A stretch of 42,089 nt of DNA from Bacteroidaceae bacterium (GTDB lineage Bacteria; Bacteroidota; Bacteroidia; Bacteroidales; Bacteroidaceae). Positions within the stretch are counted from its first letter, which is position 1. Each line of letters begins with the position of its first letter. This document shows, in pieces, positions 27,271 through 35,500 of the stretch. The translations under genes were made by a program, and so were the position numbers. The stretch spans positions 1-42,089 of the forward strand of contig JAGCPY010000044.1 of assembly GCA_017965425.1 (NCBI GenBank), written 5' to 3'. The notes below the pieces were generated by a model, which had not been told where the DNA came from, ran no database searches, and saw nothing but the letters and a program-made list of their open reading frames with translations.

Positions 27271-28746
27271 ATGGATAATAAGTTTTCTTCCTCCCAAGCC
27301 GCTCCCCTCACGGAGCGCCGCGCGGACAACACAGAGAGCCGCGCAGAGTTCATCAACCACACACAGGGCTTGAAGATGCCCGCCACGAAAGAGCTGCCTG
27401 CCGCAGTGCGTTCATTTGTGGATGCAATGCCGCCGGATTTCAGGCTGGAAACACTCATCGTGGCGCTGACATGCTTCGGCGTGTACATGCCTCGCTTGCG
27501 ACTGAAGTATTTCTATGACAAGCGTCTGCATGTGCCTGTGCTGCAAATCGTCGTCGTGGCACCGCAGTCGGGAAACAAGAGCGTGATAGACAACGTCGTG
27601 AAGCGCATCATGGGACGCCTCTGGCGCCGCGACAAGCTCTACCGCCGTGCCGAACAGGAATGGAAAGAGAATCCGACGAGCGAGCCAGACGCAAACGGAC
27701 AGACTCATCAGCGGCAGCGACCCATCAAGCCCATCATCAATCTCGGAGCCACCATGTCGCGCACACAGCTCGTCATGCGTGCCGATGCGCCGGAACGCCT
27801 CTGGAACGAGCCGCTGATCCTGTTCCTCTACACAGAGGAAGTGCAGGAGCTCGTAGATAACAACCGGAAGGACTTTGCCAAGATCGGCACCGCCATCCGC
27901 AAGGGCTTCGACTTTGGCTCGACACTCGATCAAGACTACGTCAGCAGCTACAGCGCCACTCCCGACCTGCTGCTGAGCCACGTCGTGATGGGCACGCAGG
28001 GCGGCATCGATAACTTCATGAACGCTACCGAACTGGAGCAGGGCGGACTGACCCGCAAGATTCTTCTGCGCCTGAAAGGTGAGCTGGGCGACGAAGCTCC
28101 CGTCATCCGCGACTTCACGCAAGAGGAGGAACACCTCATTGACGCAACCATCTCCACGCTGATGGCTCAGACCTACAGCCGCGACGAGAAGCAGCTCATG
28201 CCCGCAGAGAATTTCGACATGGCATGGATGGAAACGACGGTTAATCGGTGGTGCGACGGCATCCGGCGTGAGGTAAAGCTCTCCGGCAGCGTCGCCACAG
28301 GTACCTTCTACAAACGTGCCTCGGTCTCTGCTTTCCGCCTCACCGCCATCCTCGCCAAGCTCTACCAACTCGACCCCAACCGACCCGCGAATTGGCAGAA
28401 GCTTTGCAGCCATGCCTACCGTTTTCTGGCTGGCTACATCCTCGACAGCCTGCTCACGGAATGGGGAAGCCGCTACGAGGACATCGTGGCACGACAAGCC
28501 AAGGAACGCGAGGGCATGAAAGCTCCACTCTTCAGCGTCTGTCCCGATGAGTTCACACGCGAATGGTTCTACGGCATCGTCGCCGAAAGAGGCCTGGCCA
28601 AGAGTGCACGGCAGTTCCTGTACACCTGGAGGAAGAACGGCTGGATCGCGGAAAGCACAGAGGAAGCCAGCACCCTCTACCGCAAGACCGAGAAGGGCCG
28701 TAAGGCTCATGACCGGCTGCTTGGCAGGAAAGGAGGCGAGTCATGA
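27271..28746 (+). CDS. DUF3987-like replication protein (helicase-like), first gene of a two-gene operon
   Basis: A 491-residue cytoplasmic protein. Its layout resembles the DUF3987 / YfjI-like ATPases found in Bacteroidales mobile elements beside primases: a hydrophobic start (LETLIVALTCFGVYMPR), a P-loop-like segment IVVVAPQSGNKSVIDN (about 94-108) and an acidic LILFLYTEEVQELV (about 185) like a Walker B. The P-loop reads GNKS rather than GK[ST], so nucleotide binding may be altered. The C-terminal ~120 residues (EFTREWFYGIVAERGLAKSARQFLYTWRKNGWI) look like a winged-helix DNA-binding segment. The stop codon overlaps the start of the primase gene by 4 bp (ATGA), which implies translational coupling and joint function in DNA replication. 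Confidence 0.65.
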   Translation: MDNKFSSSQAAPLTERRADNTESRAEFINHTQGLKMPATKELPAAVRSFVDAMPPDFRLETLIVALTCFGVYMPRLRLKYFYDKRLHVPVLQIVVVAPQSGNKSVIDNVVKRIMGRLWRRDKLYRRAEQEWKENPTSEPDANGQTHQRQRPIKPIINLGATMSRTQLVMRADAPERLWNEPLILFLYTEEVQELVDNNRKDFAKIGTAIRKGFDFGSTLDQDYVSSYSATPDLLLSHVVMGTQGGIDNFMNATELEQGGLTRKILLRLKGELGDEAPVIRDFTQEEEHLIDATISTLMAQTYSRDEKQLMPAENFDMAWMETTVNRWCDGIRREVKLSGSVATGTFYKRASVSAFRLTAILAKLYQLDPNRPANWQKLCSHAYRFLAGYILDSLLTEWGSRYEDIVARQAKEREGMKAPLFSVCPDEFTREWFYGIVAERGLAKSARQFLYTWRKNGWIAESTEEASTLYRKTEKGRKAHDRLLGRKGGES

Positions 28747-29753
28747 CCGACTATGAATACCGCTGTCAGCGTCAACGGGCTATAGACAAAGACATGATGC
28801 TGGTTTGCAGGGATTTGGGCATCGAAGTGGGCACTCGTGGCAAGTGGCGCGAGTGCCGCTGCCCCAACCCGCAGCACGACGACCGCCACCCCTCCTGCCG
28901 CATCAACATACAGACAAACCGCTACCATTGCTTCTCCTGCGGCGCACACGGCAACAATATCGACCTCGTGCGCATGGTGCGCGGATGCAGCTACCTGGAG
29001 GCCGTGGCATGGCTGCTCGGCACCCATGTAGCCCTCCAGACAGATACGCCGCCGCAGCCAAGGACAACGATTGAGGAAGAGAAAACGGAGCACCTGGACG
29101 TGACGTGGCTGCACTCTCTGGTCTCGCCCCGCGAGTACTACCGCCTCCTCTCACCCTGGGCCAAAGACTTCCTCCGACAGCGCCGCATCGACCCGAATCT
29201 CATTGACGCCAAGGGTATTGTGAGCATCGACCGTCCCGTGGCTACTCAACGTGCACGGCGCCGTAGCAGCCAAGGTCACCTGTACACACCCGTCTTTCCC
29301 GCGCCGTCCCTGCTCTTTCCCTACCGTGACGAGAACGACATCTTCATCAACCTCCAGGCGCGCCTGCACCAGCCTAAGGAAGGGCAGCAGCGCTTCCACT
29401 TCCCGCCGGGAAGCCATACCGCACTTTGGAACCCGCACGATGCCCTCACGCTGCCCGACGGCGAGGACCTCTGGCTCTGTGAAGGCGTCAGCGATGCCCT
29501 GGCTCTCCTCACCTCTGGCCGTCCCGTCCTGGCCATCGCCTCTGCCACCAGTCTCACCCCCGATGCCGCCGACTTCATAGCCCGGCAAGCCGCACGACTG
29601 CGTCTGCATATCTATCCCGACAGCGACGACGCAGGGCAGCAGCTCTACCAGCAGCTCCTACAGCTCTGTCCCGCCCTCCGCCGCCACGACCTGCCCGCAG
29701 GATGCAAGGATTTTGCACAGGCCTGGGCACAGGGGTGTATAGAAGCCAGATAA
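28743..29753 (+). CDS. CHC2 zinc-finger/TOPRIM primase
   Basis: A 336-residue DnaG-related primase. The zinc finger is visible as CRCPNPQHDDRHPSC...YHCFSCGAHGN with Cys40, His44, Cys63 and Cys66; it is followed by IDLVRMVRGCSYLEAVAWL as in DnaG. The C-terminal TOPRIM part has WLCEGVSDALAL (Glu247) and YPDSDDAGQQL (Asp293, Asp295), the metal-binding acids. It is half the length of chromosomal DnaG and lacks a helicase-binding domain, which fits accessory primases of plasmids, phages and integrated elements. It overlaps the upstream helicase-like gene by 4 bp, and a promoter for the next unit follows, so the operon ends here. Confidence 0.85.
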   Translation: MTDYEYRCQRQRAIDKDMMLVCRDLGIEVGTRGKWRECRCPNPQHDDRHPSCRINIQTNRYHCFSCGAHGNNIDLVRMVRGCSYLEAVAWLLGTHVALQTDTPPQPRTTIEEEKTEHLDVTWLHSLVSPREYYRLLSPWAKDFLRQRRIDPNLIDAKGIVSIDRPVATQRARRRSSQGHLYTPVFPAPSLLFPYRDENDIFINLQARLHQPKEGQQRFHFPPGSHTALWNPHDALTLPDGEDLWLCEGVSDALALLTSGRPVLAIASATSLTPDAADFIARQAARLRLHIYPDSDDAGQQLYQQLLQLCPALRRHDLPAGCKDFAQAWAQGCIEAR

Positions 29754-29816
29754 CCCCTTTTGTGCTGTCTTGTTATTTTTTCCCTCCTTTTATTCTTTCA
29801 TTCTCAGATTTATTCC

Positions 29817-29824
29817 TAACTTTG
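29817..29824 (+). promoter_or_regulatory. Bacteroidetes -7 promoter motif for the restriction-modification operon
   Basis: TAACTTTG followed by C, 54 bp before the ATG at 29879. Confidence 0.65.
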
Positions 29825-29878
29825 CAGCGCATTTGAGCAAGAAGTGCCCATCACCCATTTTCTCATGATATTAAAAGT

Positions 29879-30739
29879 ATGCCCAATAATCCATTAGCTG
29901 AAATTTGCGGATTCCCTATAACAAATTCAACATCAACCGCAGTAAGTCACAGGGAAGGCTTATTATGTCCATTCCATAATGTTTGTCCCAATTGTACGAA
30001 GGACAAGGCAGACAATCCGCTTGCGGTTTGTAGCGTGAATTATAATGGACATGCGGTGATAACGTGTCCTGTACGCTTTAGGGAAGATTGGATTATTTTG
30101 AAGAATGCAGTGAAATTTGTTTGGCCCGATGGAGGGCGTTGGACGACTTTGCCCGAAGTGAAGCTGAAAGATGCTGACGGCAGTCAAGCAGGGAATATTG
30201 ATTATGTTCTTGTTAAATATAACGACAAAGGCAAGATCGTGGATTTTGCTTCGATTGAGGTGCAGGGAGTTTATATCAGTGGCAACCTAAGAAATCCATT
30301 TGAGAGTTATATGGATCATCCCACATCGCGTTTTAACTGGGACGGCGGCAAGAATCCTCATCCTGATTTCCTGTCTTCCTCTCGTAAACGTTTGCTGCCA
30401 CAATTATTGTACAAAGGCGGTATATTCAAAGCATGGAACAAAAAACAATGTGTGGTCATTCAAAAAGCGTTTTATGACACTTTGCCAGAACTGCCGCAAA
30501 CATCAAAAGAAAAAGCTGATATTGCGTGGTTTCTTTATGATTTGGAATATAACCGAAGGGAAAAGCGCTATCATTTGGTACTTGTTGACACGGTCTATAC
30601 AGACTTTGAGGCAGCATTGAACAAAGTCATCTTTACCAAACCTGGTAATGTTGTGGATTTCGTGAAAATCCTTCAAGACAAACTGGATGAGAAAATGTCT
30701 AATGTGCCCGAAACCCATTCTGTCTTTGAACTATTATGA
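29879..30739 (+). CDS. NotI-like type II restriction endonuclease
   Basis: A 286-residue protein with NotI-family features. A Cys cluster near the N-terminus (Cys30, Cys36, Cys39, Cys51 in LLCPFHNVCPNC...AVCSV) corresponds to the structural iron site of NotI. The PD-(D/E)xK-type active site is seen as Glu93 (LPEVKLKD), Asp108 (GNIDYVLV) and the E-x-Q pair Glu127/Gln129 (SIEVQGVYISG), as known for NotI. It should cleave unmodified DNA at a specific palindrome. The methyltransferase gene overlaps its stop by 4 bp (ATGA). Base composition is clearly more AT-rich than the flanking genes, which suggests recent horizontal gain. The recognition site cannot be read from the sequence. Confidence 0.75.
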   Translation: MPNNPLAEICGFPITNSTSTAVSHREGLLCPFHNVCPNCTKDKADNPLAVCSVNYNGHAVITCPVRFREDWIILKNAVKFVWPDGGRWTTLPEVKLKDADGSQAGNIDYVLVKYNDKGKIVDFASIEVQGVYISGNLRNPFESYMDHPTSRFNWDGGKNPHPDFLSSSRKRLLPQLLYKGGIFKAWNKKQCVVIQKAFYDTLPELPQTSKEKADIAWFLYDLEYNRREKRYHLVLVDTVYTDFEAALNKVIFTKPGNVVDFVKILQDKLDEKMSNVPETHSVFELL

Positions 30740-31677
30740 AGCGTCGTTTAGAAGTCCAGTTAGAAATGTTTCCCGAACAAAACTTGTCGTTGGACAAGCG
30801 CATTATCAATGTGGCATCGGTTCCGAAACGCAGTCCCTTCCGTTATCCCGGAGGCAAGACATGGTTAGTGCCAACAGCGAGGCGATGGTTTGGTCAAGCA
30901 ACAGAACATTCGGCACTGTTCGAGCCATTTGCAGGAGGAGGAATTATCAGCTTAACCGCCATTGCAGAGCACTATTTTCAGCATACGACAATGGTGGAGT
31001 TGGATGATGATATGGCTGCCGCTTGGCAAACGATATTATCTGAAGTGGATTGCCAATGGCTCATCAATAGGATACATGGTTTTACAGTAACTCCAGAACA
31101 GGTGGGCATGGCTATTTCAGAAAGTAAAAAGGGGCTGAAAGAGCTTGGATTTGCAACGATTATACGCAACAGAACCAATCATGGAGGAATCTTGGCAAAA
31201 GGTTCTGGACTCATCAAATCTGGCGAAGGTGGTCGCGGACTTGCCTCAAGGTGGTATCCTGTTACCCTCATCAGACGTATATTAGAAGTAAATAACATGC
31301 GTGACTGCATTTCTTTCATTCATGGCGACGCTTTTGATGTGATGAGGCAGCACTTGGATGATGAGAATGCTTTCTTCTTCATCGACCCACCATATACCGT
31401 AGCTGGCAAACGACTTTATAACCTCTTTGAGGTTGACCATCAACAGGTTTTCGAATTGGTGAGTCAAATGCGAGGCCATTTCCTGCTTACGTATGATGAT
31501 TGTGAAGAAGTACGCCAATGGGCACAAAGGTATGGCCTCTCTTTTAAGACCATTCCTATGCAGACAACCCATCTGACGAAGAAGGAGGAACTCTTGATTT
31601 CGGATAATCTTGATTGGTTGGATGATGACTACTTCATTCAATCAAAGGCCTACCAGACAACAACGACTTCAGTATAA
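30736..31677 (+). CDS. N6-adenine DNA methyltransferase (D12/Dam-like) of the R-M pair
   Basis: A 313-residue methyltransferase that adds methyl groups to adenine N6 using S-adenosylmethionine. Visible motifs are SPFRYPGGKTWLV (about 33-45), the SAM-binding LFEPFAGGG (61-69) and the catalytic DPPY (217-220), in the D12-class order. It is translationally coupled to the NotI-like nuclease upstream and has the same AT-rich composition, so it is the protective half of a type II R-M system. NotI itself recognises a site without adenine, so an adenine methyltransferase here implies a different target that contains A. The gene is convergent with the AlkZ-like gene, with 68 bp between. Confidence 0.85.
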   Translation: MKRRLEVQLEMFPEQNLSLDKRIINVASVPKRSPFRYPGGKTWLVPTARRWFGQATEHSALFEPFAGGGIISLTAIAEHYFQHTTMVELDDDMAAAWQTILSEVDCQWLINRIHGFTVTPEQVGMAISESKKGLKELGFATIIRNRTNHGGILAKGSGLIKSGEGGRGLASRWYPVTLIRRILEVNNMRDCISFIHGDAFDVMRQHLDDENAFFFIDPPYTVAGKRLYNLFEVDHQQVFELVSQMRGHFLLTYDDCEEVRQWAQRYGLSFKTIPMQTTHLTKKEELLISDNLDWLDDDYFIQSKAYQTTTTSV

Positions 31678-31745
31678 GGAAGACTTCAGGAATGAATCCA
31701 GCGCATCCCGCCGATTCGGTGCCTGCTGACACATCTGTCTCTTCT

Positions 31746-32414
31746 TCACCCGATGAGCCTCTGCAGCTGGCTGGTGGTGGCGTGTGGTAAGATGGTTTGG
31801 AAATGGGCTGTCAGGCGGTGGTGAGATTCTTCGGGCGTGCGGGTGGTCTTGCACGCCTCACGTCCGTACAATGCTTCGGGCGTGGTGAGCAGCGACCATC
31901 CCCAGCCATATTCCCGCCCGTGCTTGTCGATGGGATAGACAAAGTCCTCGGTGACAATCATGCAGCTCATCTGCAAGCGGGTGACGTAGGCATCGAACCG
32001 GCTTCGCATCTTGGGACCGTCGAAACCACAGGCGGCACGCAGTTCCCGCGTGATCAGGCTGCCGTGTTCCTGAAGTGTCAACAGGATGGTTTCTTCTATG
32101 GAGCCGCTGGCGGGTAGGGGGTGACGGCTGCGGCGATAGTTGTAGAAGTCTGGCCACCACTCGCGGCTGATGAAGCCTGCCTTGCCGGCAAAGAACTTGC
32201 CGTAGGCACAGTTGCCCTCCTTCACGATGGGGCCTTTCCATTTCCACAACGGCCAGTCCCACCCGCCGTCGGGAAACACCACGTAGCGGCAGTCATCTGT
32301 GACGGCCTCTTCTGCCGAGAAGCCTGCAATGCCACTTTCCAAGAGGGGCAAGAACCCCATTTCCTGTATGTAGGCTATCAAACTGGCTGCCGAAAAGATT
32401 TCTCTCTTCACCAT
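31746..32414 (-). CDS. AlkZ-related/winged-helix protein, about 222 residues
   Basis: A soluble 222-residue protein. It has aromatic-rich blocks WDWPLWKWKGPIVKEG, AYGKFFAGKAGFISREWWPDFYNYRRS and GREYGWGWSLL, and a middle segment (ETILLTLQEHGSLITRELRAACG) shaped like a winged helix. Similar Bacteroidetes proteins are called AlkZ-related, after the AlkZ/YcaQ DNA glycosylases that open interstrand crosslinks, but this protein is shorter than AlkZ and I do not see the Q-x-Q type catalytic motif. A role in DNA repair is thus only a family guess. It is not in the R-M operon (opposite strand), and its base composition is like that of the glycan genes. Confidence 0.5.
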   Translation of the reverse strand: MVKREIFSAASLIAYIQEMGFLPLLESGIAGFSAEEAVTDDCRYVVFPDGGWDWPLWKWKGPIVKEGNCAYGKFFAGKAGFISREWWPDFYNYRRSRHPLPASGSIEETILLTLQEHGSLITRELRAACGFDGPKMRSRFDAYVTRLQMSCMIVTEDFVYPIDKHGREYGWGWSLLTTPEALYGREACKTTRTPEESHHRLTAHFQTILPHATTSQLQRLIG

Positions 32415-32442
32415 ATTTCTGTTATTGCTTTGAATCTGGGCA

Positions 32443-32450
32443 CAAATGTA
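32443..32450 (-). promoter_or_regulatory. Bacteroidetes -7 promoter motif for the AlkZ-like gene
   Basis: The minus strand reads TACATTTG, 28 bp upstream of the ATG at 32414, and is back to back with the PL11 promoter. Confidence 0.55.
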
Positions 32451-32503
32451 AGGATAATCGTTGAAAAAGAAGCTAATGTTGGTGGTTTTTTATGATAAAT
32501 TCG

Positions 32504-32511
32504 TACCTTTG
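32504..32511 (+). promoter_or_regulatory. Bacteroidetes -7 promoter motif for the PL11-GH2 operon
   Basis: TACCTTTG followed by CGCC, 26 bp before the ATG at 32538; TTGG about 22 bp upstream may be the -33 part. Confidence 0.65.
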
Positions 32512-32537
32512 CGCCCAAGATCTTATCAATTATCCTC

Positions 32538-35500
32538 ATGAAGTTATCCCGAATCTTCCTGCTGGCAGGCATGATGGCGCTGCCGCAGATGGTGCCCGCA
32601 CAACGCTTGCAGCAACCGCTGGGACGTGGCGTGGTGGCAGTGAACAATGGCAGTAATGTGACTGTGACTTGGCGCCGTCTGGCGCAGGAACCCGAGAATG
32701 CCACGTACAATGTATATGTGAACGGCGCGAAGGTGGCCAGCACGGCTCACACCTTCTGGAAGACCACGAGCGCGAAGGTGCCCGTGGGTGCGAAGGTGAC
32801 GGTGGCGATGGTCACTGCAGAGGGCGACGAGTCGGCGCAGAGTGTGCCCTACGAGGTAAAACGCTTCGATATGCGAAACATCTTCGTAGATATCCTCTTC
32901 GAGACGGGCGGGTCGCCGCTCAAGTCGGCGGACTTCAACACGGCGTATGTATGGCCCATCGACCTCGACGGGGACGGCGAGATGGACTATGTGGTGAACC
33001 GCAAGTCGAACACGAACGCGCTGGATGGCTACGTCGAGGGCTACCTGCGCACGGGTCAGCATCTGTGGACGGTGAAGCTCGGCCCCAACGAGCTGTCGTG
33101 TGCCGGGCAGGACGACCAGATCACGGTGGCCGACATGGACTGTGACGGGCTGGGCGATGTCATCATACAGTCGTCGGACGGCACGCAGTTCTGGGATGCC
33201 GACAAGAAGGCTTTCGGCCTCTTCGTGAAGGGAAAGACGACGGGCGACACCGACGGAGACGGCATCATCGACTATGAGACGCAATCCACCCGCAACGCAC
33301 CACGCTATATCTCGATCATCGACGGCATGACGGGCAGCGAGAAGGCCAGCGTCGAGCAGAGCTACAACCAGCACTATAACCGCACGAACCGAGCCGCGTT
33401 GATGGGCGACGAGTATAACAAGCACGTGGGACACATGGGAGTGTTCTATCACGACGGCATCCACCCCGCCGTGGTCATGGAATGGCACATGCGCGGCACG
33501 GGCGGAGACCACCATTATTATAATATAGGTGTGGCCTACGACTTCAGCAGCGGCAAGGCTGGCAACCTGAAAGAGCTCTTCAACAAGCCGACGGGTGCTC
33601 CTGCCTTTCACCAGATTCGTGTGGGCGACATGGACGGTGACGGGCGCGACGAGATGATTGTGGGCGGTTACACGATGAACCACGACGGCAGCATCCTCTT
33701 CAACACAGGCATCGCCCACGGCGACCGCTTCCGCACCAGCGACATAGACCCCGAACGCCCAGGACTGGAGACTTTTGCCATCCAGCAGTATGCGGGCGAC
33801 ATGCTGGGGCAGGTGCTCTATGATGCCCGCACGGGCGAGTTCATCAAGAAGTGGTATCTCTCGGCGGTGGGCGACATCGGACGCGGCGAGTGCATGGACA
33901 TCGACAAGAACCACTTGGGTTGGGAAATGTGGTCCACGATGGACGGAAAAGTCTATGATGCGCAGGGCAACCCCATCAACGAGTACGGCAACCAATATCC
34001 ATGCGAGGGAATCTGGTGGGACAACGAGCTCGACCGCGAGGTGGTGCAGACGAGCGACAGTCATTACAACGTTTATATCCAAGACTTCTTCAAAGGGCGC
34101 GAGGTGGAGTTTGCCAAACTCAGCAACTACCGCTACACGACTGTCTATGCCAAACGCGCTGCTTTCTGGGGCGACATCATCGGCGACTGGCGCGAGGAGC
34201 TCATCTTGCTGCACAAGGAGAATGGCGTCATCGTGGGCATCACGGGTGTCACGACGGACTACGCCTCGGACACCGACCTCATCTACTGTCTGCAACAAGA
34301 CCCACACTACTGCGGCGACTGCACCACGAAAGGCTACTACCAGAGTCCCAATCCAGGCTTCTATCTGGGCTTCGACATGCCGCGTCCCCAGCTGCCACCC
34401 TGCATGGTCACTGACCTTGTGGCACGGGCAGACGGCCAGTTCGTGAACTTCGACCGCTCAGCCGTTGCCACTTACGCCGATGGCAAGAGCCTTCTCTTCG
34501 ACCTCACCTACGCGGACAAGGCATTCACGATCAACAGCGCTTTCTCCCCCTCCGTCATATATGCGATGCCCGTTCGCAATCAGAGTATTACCATCAGCGG
34601 TACGGGTAGGGTAGAGGGCAACCTGCCACTTTGGAAGAGCCAGCAAGGGCGATTGGTGGTCAACGTTCCGCTGAACCACACGGGCGGCACCTTCATCTCC
34701 GAGGGCGTGCTGGAAGTGAACAGCACCATCCAGGGCGATGTCGATTTGCGTGCCCGTGGCACCCTGGCCGGTAATGCCGTGATGGCTGGCAAACTGAACA
34801 TCGAGGGTGCGCTGAACTATGAGGGTTGCCGACTGATGCCAGGCGGCGAGAAGGGCAACGTCGGCGTCATCACCTTGCAGCAGGGGCTCACCATCAATAA
34901 GCGTCTGTTTGTGGAAGCAGACATCAAGGATGCCGACGTCAACGCTGCAAGCAGTGTGCCCGTCGGTTTTGCCGACGGGAATACGGCAGTAGGGCAACAA
35001 GCATCTTCCGACTTGATTCTCGTTGAGGGCGACATCACCCTCGGCGGCAGCGGACAGCTTGTCTTCACCATCGTGCCGGATGTTGCCAAGCCACAGCCCG
35101 CACGTTATAAGCTGATGGCTTATACGGGCGAGTTTAAAGGCAACCTTGCACAAGTCTCTGTGCGCGGCTTGCAAGGCATCTCCTACAACGTCATCCACGA
35201 GCAGCAAGCACTCTGGCTTGTCATCAACGAACAGCGCAGTGCCGCGACGGGTGTGCGCTGGACGGGTGCCGAGAGCAACCTGTGGGACTATCAGACAGCC
35301 AACTTCACGCTCGACGGTGAGAGTACCGAATTTGTGGCGGGCGACGCCATCATCATCGGCGACGATGCCGCGAAGACTACCATCCAGCTCAGCGAGTTGA
35401 TGCCTGTGGGAGGCGTGACTTTCGAGAACGACACCAAAACCATCACCCTCAACGGCACGGGTGGCATCACGGGCCGTGGCGATGTGGTGATGAACGGCAG

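Noticed and set aside
27249-27278. Nine-codon leader peptide (MNPKLLVYG) before the helicase-like gene
   Set aside because: Its ATG would lie at about the transcript start, leaving no leader; it is probably chance.
31746-32414. AlkZ-like gene as third member of the R-M system
   Set aside because: It is on the opposite strand with its own promoter and a different base composition, so no operon link is supported.
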